From Deltaproteobacteria bacterium (GTDB lineage: Bacteria > Desulfobacterota > Binatia > Binatales > Binataceae), in contig JAJYMR010000117.1 of NCBI GenBank assembly GCA_021786815.1, positions 1 through 11,330 on the forward strand: a stretch of DNA of 11,330 bases. The letters run 5' to 3'. The notes under the pieces were generated by a model. The model was not told where the DNA came from. It saw only the letters and a program-made list of their open reading frames with translations, and searched no databases. Shown piece by piece: positions 1 through 6,577 of the stretch. The position numbers were made by a program, and so were the translations under genes. Each line of letters starts with the position of its first letter. Within the stretch, counting starts at the first letter, position 1.

Positions 1-1015
1 TCACCTCGGTCGTCATGATCATCTCGGCGATACGCTCGCGGACATGCTGAAGGCCGAGCGAGTCGGAAACCTGCGCGATCCTGACCGCGAGTCCGAGCAT
101 GAACTCGGACTTGGCGAGGTTCTTGATCGCGACCTGGTGCATCATGTGCACCACTGCGCCGGTATCCGCGTAAAGCGCGTTGCATCGCGCGACGTCGCCG
201 CACAGGAACACGCGCTCCCACGGCACCAGGACGTTGTCGAAGACGGCGACGCAGTCCATTTCGTCGAAGCGCGAGGAAAGCGGGTAATCGAAGCGCGAAC
301 GGCCGGGGTCGAACGAATCGCGGCAGATGAATCTGAGACCGCGCGTGTTGCACGGAATCGCAAAGGCCAGCGCGAACGGCTCGGCGGCCGGTTCCGCGCG
401 CAGCACCGTCGAAGGGAAAACGAGCAATTCCTCGGCAAGCGGCGCAAGCGTCGCGAGCATCCGGCATCCGTTCACGACGATGCCGTTTGCGGTGCGTTCG
501 ACCACCCTGAGCGCAAGCTCCGAGTCGGTATGGCCGGCCCATCCCGCCGCCCGGCTTGCGCGCGGGTTGACCAGCGTATGGGTCGCGCACCAGTCGTGAT
601 TGCGCGCCTCGTTGTAATAGGTCTGGATATTGGCGCCAAAGCGCGGATCGCTGGCCGCAAAGAATTCGTGCGCCGCCGCCATCGCGGCGATACTCACGTT
701 CAGGTAGTCGGGTGTGCGCCCGAGCATCCCGCATCCCCAATCCGCCCACGCCTTCATCATCCGGCCGCGCTTGCGCACGTCTTCGGCGCTTTCGGGCTGG
801 ATGAATGAAAGGCCCGCGCGCCCGCCGTCGTCGGTCCGATAGGTCATGTGCTCGGGGCGCTCCGCCTGCATGTCGTAGAGCGAGGCGAGCGAGCGCGCGC
901 AGTTGCGAAACGCGGGATGCGCAGTGACGTCGGTCACGCGGAGCCCGCCGATCCAGACGTCGGCGTTGAGCTTCTTGAGCGACGACAGGTAGTTGTTGCC
1001 CGACCGCGCACCCAT
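1..1015 (-). CDS. hpaB: HpaB-type 4-hydroxyphenylacetate 3-monooxygenase, oxygenase component (C-terminus cut off)
   Basis: Flavin-dependent aromatic hydroxylase of the HpaB family. It uses FADH2 supplied by a separate reductase (HpaC, not in the window) to turn 4-hydroxyphenylacetate or a similar phenol into a catechol in the cytoplasm. Reading the minus strand from the ATG at 1015 gives 338 uninterrupted residues with no stop before the left edge; family members are roughly 480-520 residues, so about a third is missing. Family signatures are seen in order: the N-terminal block with HPAFRN and LYD, GRTPDYLN near residue 100, the TNP-like VNP block, the VFPSTVL and AFAIP segment, SSRFDEMDC, and DNVLVPWERVFL. 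The ATG directly abuts the stop of the preceding aldolase-like gene (TGA then ATG, no gap), which implies translational coupling. Family assignment is strong; the substrate is inferred from the neighbours hpaD and hpaE. Confidence 0.9.
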   Translation of the reverse strand, partial: MGARSGNNYLSSLKKLNADVWIGGLRVTDVTAHPAFRNCARSLASLYDMQAERPEHMTYRTDDGGRAGLSFIQPESAEDVRKRGRMMKAWADWGCGMLGRTPDYLNVSIAAMAAAHEFFAASDPRFGANIQTYYNEARNHDWCATHTLVNPRASRAAGWAGHTDSELALRVVERTANGIVVNGCRMLATLAPLAEELLVFPSTVLRAEPAAEPFALAFAIPCNTRGLRFICRDSFDPGRSRFDYPLSSRFDEMDCVAVFDNVLVPWERVFLCGDVARCNALYADTGAVVHMMHQVAIKNLAKSEFMLGLAVRIAQVSDSLGLQHVRERIAEMIMTTEV

Positions 1016-1903
1016 TCAAATCACCTCCATCAGCGCCGGAAGGCGAAGCTTGAGCCGTTCGGCCGCATCCGCCGGAGCCATGTACGGCGGGCGCGCCGGT
1101 CCCATCTCGATTCCGGTCACAACCGAAGCCGTCACCTTGGTGGTGCCGAGATGGCCGAGCGTTTCTTCGCCGCCGCGCGGAAAGCATCGGTTGAGCCGGC
1201 GTTGGATCTCCTCGGCGCGTTCGAAGTCGCGCGCCTTTAACGCGCGGTTTAGCGCGGCCGCGGCCGGCACGGCGAAGATATTGATGAAGCCGCCGGCGGC
1301 GCCAAGCATGAGGCCCGCCAGCAGCGCCCGGAAGGTGTTGTAGATATCGGCGCGGCCGCCGACCTCATCGTACAGCGCTTCCAGATGCTGAAGGTCGGTG
1401 AGAACCTCCTTGAAGGCAGTCACATTCTCAATCGAGGCGAGCCTGCCGGCGAATTTCGGCGTGATCGTGAACTTGCTGAGCGCGGGATTGTGATAGACGA
1501 CGACCGGAAGCTCGCCGGCCTCGGCGACCATTCGGAAATGCCGCTCGACCTCGGCCTCGCCGCATCGCCAGTAGTACGGCGGTATCACCTGTTGCGCGTC
1601 GTAACCCATCCGGCCTGCGATTCGCGCGTAATGCAGGGTTTCGAGCGTCGTCGCGCCCGAGGTCATCGCGACCGTCGAGGTGCCAGGGCGTTTTCGCGCC
1701 TCTTCTAGCACGATTTCGAAGACGCGCACGCGCTCGGATTCGTTCAGATGGAGAAATTCGCCGATACTCGGCGCGGCGACCACGCCCTCGGCGCCGTTTT
1801 CGAGTGCCCATCGCACTTCGCGGCGCAGCGCCTCCTCGTTCAGCCGGAAATCGTCGGTGAACGGCGTCACCAGCATCGCGATGATTCCATGAACCAGCTT
1901 CAC
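1016..1903 (-). CDS. DapA/NanA-superfamily class I aldolase-like protein in the hpa-type operon
   Basis: Pyruvate-type (beta/alpha)8 lyase of the dihydrodipicolinate synthase/N-acetylneuraminate lyase superfamily, of usual length (about 295 residues). Counting from the GTG at 1903, the Schiff-base lysine is K165 (in AFKE) and the catalytic tyrosine Y137 (in YHNPALS). The GTTGE motif reads PSIGE, and the residue matching the aspartate-semialdehyde-binding Arg of E. coli DapA is Leu142, so a true lysine-pathway DapA is unlikely. The PALS loop resembles N-acetylneuraminate lyase. Start: GTG 1903 has GGAGG five bases upstream; an in-frame ATG at 1915 (four residues longer) has no visible ribosome site. 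It sits between hpaD and hpaB, suggesting retro-aldol cleavage or hydration of a ring-fission product, perhaps in place of HpaI. The substrate is unknown. Confidence 0.85.
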   Translation of the reverse strand: MKLVHGIIAMLVTPFTDDFRLNEEALRREVRWALENGAEGVVAAPSIGEFLHLNESERVRVFEIVLEEARKRPGTSTVAMTSGATTLETLHYARIAGRMGYDAQQVIPPYYWRCGEAEVERHFRMVAEAGELPVVVYHNPALSKFTITPKFAGRLASIENVTAFKEVLTDLQHLEALYDEVGGRADIYNTFRALLAGLMLGAAGGFINIFAVPAAAALNRALKARDFERAEEIQRRLNRCFPRGGEETLGHLGTTKVTASVVTGIEMGPARPPYMAPADAAERLKLRLPALMEVI

Positions 1904-1921
1904 TTGAGCCTCCATTCGAGG

Positions 1922-2794
1922 TCAGTTGTCGGGCGAAAAGAAGAAGATCGCCTGTCCTGTGCCGATCGCGGCTTCGTACTGGCCGAATTGCTCGCCGCGC
2001 CATTTCCACGCCCCAGCGCCCATCGCGCCCGCCATCATCAGGTAGTGCGAAAAGCGCCCTTCCGGCGAGCAATGGGCGCGGAAGTCGTCCGCCGAAGCGA
2101 TAATCTCGCCGTGCGCGCCCGCGTGGAACCATTGCATGATGCGCTCGTCGTAGAGCCGATTCGCAGTCGAGCTGATATCGTCGGGCGACGCCGAGGCGCG
2201 TTCGAGCACGTGGTCGTAATCCCAGAAGCGATGGGAGAGACCGCCCGACGCGACCAGCACCACGCGCCGTCCGCCGCCGCGGATCGCCTCGCCGAGCGCC
2301 GCGCCGAAGGCGAGATCGTTCGCGACCGAGGCAATCTGGCACACTCCGACCGAGAGCACGCGACGGCGCCGCTCGGGATTCAGATAATGCATCACGTTGA
2401 GCGTCGGGTAATGGAGCGGCAGGTTCGGATGTGCCGAGGCGAGCGCGCGGATATTGCGCTCGCGCGCGGTTTTCTCAACGCTGCGCGCAAGTTCCGGGTC
2501 GCCCGCGTAGTCGTACTCAAGGCCGTGCAGCATCGCGGGCAGTTCCTCGGACGTGTAGATGCCCGAAAGCCGCTCATGAGCGTTGAGCACGTACTCGAGC
2601 GTCGTGAACCAGTGCGTGTCGAAGATGACGAAGGTGTCGAAATCGAGCGCGCGCAGACGCGTGTGTTCGAGCGCCGGCATCGCGTCGTAAAACGTCGTGA
2701 CGTGACGGCCCATGTAGGCCTTTCGCGCCTCGGGATCCATGATCATCAGGCGCGGAACGTGGGTGGTGAATATCGCGGCGACAACCTCGCCCAT
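1922..2794 (-). CDS. hpaD: 3,4-dihydroxyphenylacetate 2,3-dioxygenase (class III extradiol, HpaD type)
   Basis: Cytoplasmic non-haem Fe(II) extradiol dioxygenase of the LigB superfamily, expected to open homoprotocatechuate by meta cleavage to 5-carboxymethyl-2-hydroxymuconate semialdehyde. Counting from the ATG at 2794 (290 residues), likely iron ligands are H12 (TTHVP), H61 (FDTHW) and a glutamate near 245 (CSPEGRF). H188 in SGGLSHRF matches the catalytic histidine. The segments IYTSEELP, YAGDPEL and GTGQA resemble E. coli HpaD along the whole length. Start: an in-frame ATG at 2812 would overlap the dehydrogenase gene, but a GAGGAG site lies just before 2794 and the E. coli protein also begins M-G close to this point, so 2794 is preferred. 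It starts 1 nt after the hpaE stop, indicating coupling. Confidence 0.9.
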   Translation of the reverse strand: MGEVVAAIFTTHVPRLMIMDPEARKAYMGRHVTTFYDAMPALEHTRLRALDFDTFVIFDTHWFTTLEYVLNAHERLSGIYTSEELPAMLHGLEYDYAGDPELARSVEKTARERNIRALASAHPNLPLHYPTLNVMHYLNPERRRRVLSVGVCQIASVANDLAFGAALGEAIRGGGRRVVLVASGGLSHRFWDYDHVLERASASPDDISSTANRLYDERIMQWFHAGAHGEIIASADDFRAHCSPEGRFSHYLMMAGAMGAGAWKWRGEQFGQYEAAIGTGQAIFFFSPDN

Positions 2795-2795
2795 C

Positions 2796-4274
2796 TCATT
2801 TCTCCTCGCCATAGGTCATGCAAACGAGCTTCGGCTCGGTCCAGAATTCCAGGCTGTAACGTCCGCCCTGACGGCCAAGCCCGCTTTGTTTCGCGCCGCC
2901 GAACGGCGTCCTCAAATCACGCAGGAAGAAACTGTTCACCCACACCATCGCGGTCTTGAGCCGCTCGGCGACTCTGAGCGCGCGTTCGATTTTGGAGCTC
3001 CAGAGATACGCGGCAAGTCCATAACGCGTCGCGTTGGCAAGCGCGAGAGCCTCGTCCTCGTCGTCGAAACGCTGGACGGTCAGGACGGGACCGAAAATCT
3101 CCTCCGAAATGGCATGGGCCCGCGGCGACAGGCGATCGAGGATTGTCGGCAGGTAGTAGAAGCCCTGGGCGGGACGCTCGGGCGCTTTGCCGCCGGTCAA
3201 AATTTCCGCGCCCTCGGCCGCGGCTTCAGCTACGAACGCGTGAACGCGCTCGCGATGCGCCGCGGAAATGAGCGGGCCGTAGTCGGTCTGCTCGTCGAGC
3301 GGGTCACCGATGCGCAGCCGCCTGACCTCGTCGAGAAGCATCCCGATGAACTCGCCGGCGATCCGCGATTCGACAAGAAGGCGCGAGCCGGCGACGCACG
3401 ATTGTCCCTGGCTGCGGAAGATCGAACGCGCCACGCCGCGCGCGGCGCGTTTCAGGTCGGCGTCGGAGAAGACCAGGTTGGGCGACTTGCCGCCCAGTTC
3501 GAGCATCACGCGCTTGAGCGACTCGGCCGCGCCCGCCATCACCTTGCGTCCCGTCGCCACCCCGCCGGTGAACGCGACCGCGTCGATGTCCTGATGCGTT
3601 GCGAGCGCGCTTCCCGTCTCCGCGAGGCCCGCGACCACGTTCAGCACCCCGGGTGGAAGTCCCGCCTCGGACGCGATCTCGCCAAGTGCGAGGCAGGTCA
3701 GCGGCGCAAGTTCGGACGGTTTCAGCACGCAGGTGTTGCCGGCGGCCAAGCACGGTCCGAGGTTCCACGTCGCGAGCATCAGCGGCGAGTTCCACGGGAT
3801 GATGATCGCGCCGACGCCGAGCGGCGGACGCTCGGTCAGGTTGACGAGACGGACGTCGGCGCCGAGAAATTTCGCTTCGCTGAAGGCGGCTTCCTGGGTC
3901 CACGACTGGGCGGCAGCGGCGAAGAACCTCAGGTTTCGCGCCGCGCGGGCGACGTCGTGATTGACGCATTCGGAGAGCGGCTTTCCGACGTCGCGAGCCT
4001 CGAGCGCGCCGAGTTCGCGCGCGTGTTTCTCGAGCCCGTCGGCCATCCGATTGAGCACGTTTGCGCGAGCCTCGGCGCTCATCCGCGGCCACTGTCCGCG
4101 GTCCGCCGCTTCGCGCGCCGCGGCGACCGCGTGGGCCACCGTCTCGGATCCCGCGCTCGCGACCCGCGCAAGCTCGCGGCCCGAGGCGGGTTCGACATCA
4201 GCGAAACTTTCGCGCTCGCGCGCGTCGATATGGCGTCCGCCCACGAAGGGGCGCGTTTCGATTTTGCTGTCCAT
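2796..4274 (-). CDS. hpaE: 5-carboxymethyl-2-hydroxymuconate semialdehyde dehydrogenase (HpaE type)
   Basis: NAD(P)-dependent aldehyde dehydrogenase of 492 residues, the normal family length, expected to oxidise the meta-cleavage semialdehyde made by the next gene, hpaD. Catalytic residues are visible: N162 in PWNSPL, K185 in LKPSE, the general base E259 in LELGGKSPN, nucleophile C293 in GQSCVAGSR, and the EEIFGPV motif near 391-397. The usual FTGS motif reads FTGG. The C-terminal block LRDLRTPFGGAKQSGLGR followed by a GG..S.EFWTE end is typical of HpaE and 2-hydroxymuconic semialdehyde dehydrogenases rather than betaine-aldehyde types. It is the first gene of the four-gene cluster. The ATG at 4274 has no strong ribosome site, but the N-terminal length fits and no better start is seen. 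The exact semialdehyde is inferred from context. Confidence 0.88.
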   Translation of the reverse strand: MDSKIETRPFVGGRHIDARERESFADVEPASGRELARVASAGSETVAHAVAAAREAADRGQWPRMSAEARANVLNRMADGLEKHARELGALEARDVGKPLSECVNHDVARAARNLRFFAAAAQSWTQEAAFSEAKFLGADVRLVNLTERPPLGVGAIIIPWNSPLMLATWNLGPCLAAGNTCVLKPSELAPLTCLALGEIASEAGLPPGVLNVVAGLAETGSALATHQDIDAVAFTGGVATGRKVMAGAAESLKRVMLELGGKSPNLVFSDADLKRAARGVARSIFRSQGQSCVAGSRLLVESRIAGEFIGMLLDEVRRLRIGDPLDEQTDYGPLISAAHRERVHAFVAEAAAEGAEILTGGKAPERPAQGFYYLPTILDRLSPRAHAISEEIFGPVLTVQRFDDEDEALALANATRYGLAAYLWSSKIERALRVAERLKTAMVWVNSFFLRDLRTPFGGAKQSGLGRQGGRYSLEFWTEPKLVCMTYGEEK

Positions 4275-4319
4275 CGGGATACACGTCTTTCAGTGCGAAT
4301 GTCGCGGCTCCCCAACGCC

Positions 4320-4335
4320 CGCGATCGCGATTATA
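4320..4335 (-). promoter_or_regulatory. Probable -10 box of the hpaE-hpaD-aldolase-hpaB operon with adjoining palindrome
   Basis: On the minus strand a perfect TATAAT lies at 4335-4330, about 55 bases before the hpaE ATG. No convincing -35 hexamer sits 16-18 bases upstream, which suggests a weak or activator-dependent promoter. Directly downstream, at the expected start of transcription, is the perfect 10-bp palindrome CGCGATCGCG (4320-4329), which could be an operator. In a GC-rich genome such palindromes can also arise by chance. Confidence 0.5.
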
Positions 4336-4381
4336 TCTTTGGAGACGCAAGCCGCGAGAACCGGTCCGTTCCCTCATCGGC

Positions 4382-4409
4382 TTGACGCCCGGTTGGGATC
4401 GGACTTAAT
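4382..4409 (+). promoter_or_regulatory. Sigma70-like promoter for the Lon-domain gene
   Basis: TTGACG (4382-4387, 5/6 to consensus) and CTTAAT (4404-4409, 4/6) are separated by 16 bases. They lie about 32 bases before the GTG start of the Lon-domain gene. The promoter is divergent from the hpaE promoter, so the 167-bp gap serves both directions. Confidence 0.5.
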
Positions 4410-4441
4410 CTCGAAGCAAATCGCCGCGCGTCGACAGGCCG

Positions 4442-5077
4442 GTGGCTGAGCTACCTTCCATTATTCCGCTTTTCCCCTTGCCCAACCTGGTGTTGTTTCC
4501 CGGTGTCTCGGTGCCGCTTCATATTTTCGAGCCGCGCTATCGCGAGATGGTGGCGGAGGTCGCGCCAACGCACGCAACGGTAGGGATGGTCCTGCTCAAG
4601 GGCGACTGGGAGCGCGAGTATTACGATTATCCCGATATCTTCAGCGTCGGATGCGCGGGCCGGATCGGGGAACTCGTGAAGCTGCAAGACGGCCGCTACA
4701 ACCTGGCGCTGGAGGGCCAGAGCGAGTTCCGCATTATTCGCGAGGTCCGCGGACGTTCCTACCGGCAGGCTGAGGTTGAATGGTTGCCGACGCGGCCCTC
4801 GGCGCTGCACCTCGATCAGGAGCTGATGGAGGGGCTGCGCGAGATGCTGGTGAACTACGTCGGAGATGTCGCGGCCAAGGCGTGGCAATCGTTGGTGGTC
4901 GAGCGGGGGCTGAGCGGGGCCCAACTCGTCAATTTGATCTGTTTTCACCTCGATATCGCTCCAATCGAGAAGCAGACGCTGCTCGAAGCCGGCGCGGACC
5001 GGGTGAATTGCCTGTTCGATATCCTGACCTTCCGCCTGGAAGAGCGTAAGGCCGGCGGTTCCGGCGGCGTTCAGTAG
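4442..5077 (+). CDS. Lon protease substrate-binding (N-terminal) domain protein, stand-alone
   Basis: A 211-residue protein consisting only of the LON substrate-binding domain found at the N-terminus of ATP-dependent protease Lon. It has no AAA+ ATPase or peptidase part. The hallmark start PLFPLPNLVLFPGVSVPLHIFEPRYREM is at about residues 9-36, and a VGCAGRI-type strand and the IIREV segment follow. The remaining half is a helical part (ELMEGLREML to FRLEER). Stand-alone proteins of this family are common in bacteria and their role is not settled; adaptor or chaperone-like functions have been suggested. The start is a GTG with a weak AGG nearby; the conserved PLFPL block begins so close to it that no later start is possible. 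Transcribed away from the hpa-type operon, with no evident functional link to it. Confidence 0.88.
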   Translation: MAELPSIIPLFPLPNLVLFPGVSVPLHIFEPRYREMVAEVAPTHATVGMVLLKGDWEREYYDYPDIFSVGCAGRIGELVKLQDGRYNLALEGQSEFRIIREVRGRSYRQAEVEWLPTRPSALHLDQELMEGLREMLVNYVGDVAAKAWQSLVVERGLSGAQLVNLICFHLDIAPIEKQTLLEAGADRVNCLFDILTFRLEERKAGGSGGVQ

Positions 5078-5512
5078 CGCTCACCGTGCGCGAGTGGCGC
5101 GCGCGCCATTGAACGGCAGCAATTTCACACAAGTGCTCAGAACTGCAACAGTTGATGGCGCATGTCGCCCAAGGTGCGTATTGCGAGCCAAGTGATTTAT
5201 TTTTACTTCAGCTTGGAACGCAAGGGCGGCAAATGCGTCACTGGGCGCGCAAATGGGCTACAAATTTGGCACTCCATCGCGCCGCTCGCATAATGCGCCG
5301 GGCTTCGCGAAGCGCGAGACGTATTTCGGAAAGTTCCAATAAAGTCGGGGCGTTGTGGGCGGTTCCGGCCCTTGAGCGCGTCAGGCGATAGCCCTTCGCT
5401 GCGATCCTGAGAGCGGGGGCACGGACTTTGCTTTCCACTCCCTCGAAACTGGTTACCTAAATCCGGGGCGAGAAGGATCTCGTCGCGCAGGGGCCGGAAG
5501 ACGCGATCAAAA
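5078..5512. other. 435-bp intergenic region with no convincing gene
   Basis: No open frame here looks like a protein: the short frames are compositionally random and lack ribosome sites. It holds a 14-bp palindrome (TGGCGCGCGCGCCA, 5095-5108) soon after the Lon-domain stop, a sigma70-like promoter (5266-5294), a 12-bp palindrome (GCTTCGCGAAGC, 5302-5313) at the predicted transcript start, and a TCAGG/CCTGA pair (5381-5385, 5406-5410) that could enclose a small hairpin in a long leader. Confidence 0.5.
5266..5294 (+). promoter_or_regulatory. Sigma70-like promoter upstream of the uncharacterised 143-residue gene
   Basis: TTGGCA (5266-5271) and CATAAT (5289-5294), each 5/6 to consensus, are spaced by exactly 17 bases. 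Transcription would begin near 5301, leaving a leader of about 210 nt before the ATG at 5513. It could instead drive a small RNA. Prediction from sequence only. Confidence 0.45.
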
Positions 5513-5944
5513 ATGGAATGGGAAAATAGCTCACTGGGATCTCTGTTCGTACCGGACGTAATCACGCCTGAACAGTTTTATGACAGCAGGCGTGACGACA
5601 GCACCGTCAGGCCAGTCAAGAAGCTCATGATGGCGATCCTGGAGGATGCTCTTCGATGCTTTCAGAACAATATGGGCGCGAAGAGCGGGGCGCGTAAGCG
5701 CCTTTTCCAGGAGGCCGAGGCGTGGCTGTGCGGCGAGGGCGGCGAGGGTCCATTCTCGTTCGAGATGGTGTGCGAGACGCTCGGTATCGAGCCTGAGTAT
5801 CTGCGCTCGGGTCTCAAGGAATGGCGGCGGCAGCAGCTCGAAGGTGTATTCACGTGCCGGCTGGCTCGCCGTTCGCCCGTGGTTCGCGCCGGACGAATCA
5901 GCTCGCCCTCGCGCCGCCATGGCAAGCGCGCGTCCGAAGCCTGA
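5513..5944 (+). CDS. Uncharacterised 143-residue protein with FSFE..C..LGI.PEYLR motif
   Basis: I do not know a function. The protein has two conserved-looking parts: residues 12-52 (LFVPDVITPEQFYD, then KKLMMAILEDALRCFQ) and 61-106 (RKRLFQEAEAWL, then FSFEMVCETLGIEPEYLRSGLKEW). The pattern of a helix, EAE.W, FSFE..C..LG, then P.YLR.GL..W recalls a small, unnamed family I associate with deltaproteobacterial-type genomes. The second part could be a helix-turn-helix-like fold, but this is a guess. From about residue 115 the tail is basic and Arg/Ser-rich and may be disordered. The start at 5513 is chosen because the N-terminal block would be lost with a later one; the ribosome site is weak. Monocistronic, with a possible long leader. 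Confidence 0.72.
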   Translation: MEWENSSLGSLFVPDVITPEQFYDSRRDDSTVRPVKKLMMAILEDALRCFQNNMGAKSGARKRLFQEAEAWLCGEGGEGPFSFEMVCETLGIEPEYLRSGLKEWRRQQLEGVFTCRLARRSPVVRAGRISSPSRRHGKRASEA

Positions 5945-5991
5945 ACCGGGACGCGCGCGCGTCAGCGCGGCTATTCCAGATCGACAAAGAC

Positions 5992-6025
5992 AAAAAAGCG
6001 GTAGGAAGTCTGCTCTTCCTACCGC
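5992..6025 (-). terminator. Rho-independent terminator of the lipoprotein gene
   Basis: A perfect 11-bp inverted repeat, GCGGTAGGAAG (5998-6008) and CTTCCTACCGC (6015-6025), with a 6-base loop. On the minus strand it is followed at once by six T (5997-5992), the classic intrinsic terminator layout. It lies 65 bases after the stop of the minus-strand lipoprotein gene. On the plus strand no T run follows, so it should act in one direction only. Confidence 0.85.
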
Positions 6026-6090
6026 CGAGAACTACCTGAAAGCATCCGGCCCGCGTCAACGTGACGCGTTGCCCTGCCGACTGACACCGC

Positions 6091-6450
6091 TCAGTTCTTG
6101 GCTTCGGTCGACGACTTGGGCTTGACGCCCGGAGGCGGCGGCGGGACGTATCCCTTCGGCTGTGCGGCCGCCCATGCCTCGCATCGAGCGATATCGTCCT
6201 TGTTTACGTTCTCATGCTCCATGATTTTTTCGTCGGACCACCCGAGCGTCGTTTTCTCGAGATGGATACCGGGGCAGCGCACCCGCAGATTGAAATTCCT
6301 GATAGACCCGGCTTCTGCGGTAGCAGCGCCCCCCGAAGACGCCGGCGCCGCGGCCGACGCCCCCGCGCCGCCGCCTGCCCCCGAAGTAGCACATCCCGCG
6401 ACCGACACGGCCAGCCCCAAGGCCAGCGCGAAACCAATCGTGCGTTTCAT
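6091..6450 (-). CDS. Small Pro-rich-tailed lipoprotein, unknown function
   Basis: A 119-residue exported lipoprotein. Residues 1-19 form a typical signal peptide (MKR, a hydrophobic core, then VAG) ending at the lipobox cysteine C20. Residues 21-48 are a flexible Ala/Gly/Ser linker, and 50-98 a small folded part with two cysteines (C59 and C90) that could form a disulfide in the periplasm. The tail has five consecutive prolines (103-107) and a Lys/Ser-rich end. I do not recognise the globular part. The start is well supported: AGGAGG (6456-6461) sits five bases before the ATG. It has its own extended -10 promoter and a strong terminator, so it looks like a single-gene transcript. Confidence 0.82.
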   Translation of the reverse strand: MKRTIGFALALGLAVSVAGCATSGAGGGAGASAAAPASSGGAATAEAGSIRNFNLRVRCPGIHLEKTTLGWSDEKIMEHENVNKDDIARCEAWAAAQPKGYVPPPPPGVKPKSSTEAKN

Positions 6451-6486
6451 CGCATCCTCCTTCAGTGCGGGGCCCCCACCTGACGT

Positions 6487-6495
6487 ACTATACCA
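6487..6495 (-). promoter_or_regulatory. Extended -10 promoter of the lipoprotein gene
   Basis: On the minus strand TGGTATAGT (6495-6487) is a TGn-extended -10 element with a 5/6 TATAAT match, 36 bases before the ATG at 6450. No good -35 is seen, which is normal for extended -10 promoters. The surrounding stretch 6515-6560 is unusually A/T-rich for this window. Confidence 0.55.
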
Positions 6496-6577
6496 GACCC
6501 AACGCTACTAAAGCGTTTTTCCAAAACTTCGACCAAAATACACAAGAGGGCAAAATTAGCAACCCCCCTTCCATACG

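Noticed and set aside
44..808. 254-codon open frame on the plus strand at the left edge
   Set aside because: Lies opposite the hpaB frame, which shows a full series of family motifs; low-complexity translation.
2739..4385. 548-codon open frame on the plus strand opposite hpaE
   Set aside because: Arg/Ala/His-rich random-looking translation, no ribosome site, fully antisense to a well-supported dehydrogenase; a by-product of GC-rich third positions.
4379..4392. 14-base match GGCTTGACGCCCGG also found at 6119-6132
   Set aside because: One copy is in the promoter region and the other inside the lipoprotein coding sequence; no further copies seen, most likely chance.
5267..5283. Sigma54-like TGGCAC element
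   Set aside because: The -12 part (TTGC-like) is missing at the required distance, while the same bases fit a sigma70 promoter with 17-base spacing.
5203..5565. 120-codon minus-strand frame in the gap after the Lon-domain gene
   Set aside because: No motif or ribosome site and it overlaps the start of the 143-residue gene; composition is not protein-like.
6501..6521. AACGC/GCGTT hairpin followed by T on the plus strand
   Set aside because: Only a 5-bp stem with a 7-base loop, and no plus-strand gene ends nearby; it lies upstream of the lipoprotein promoter.
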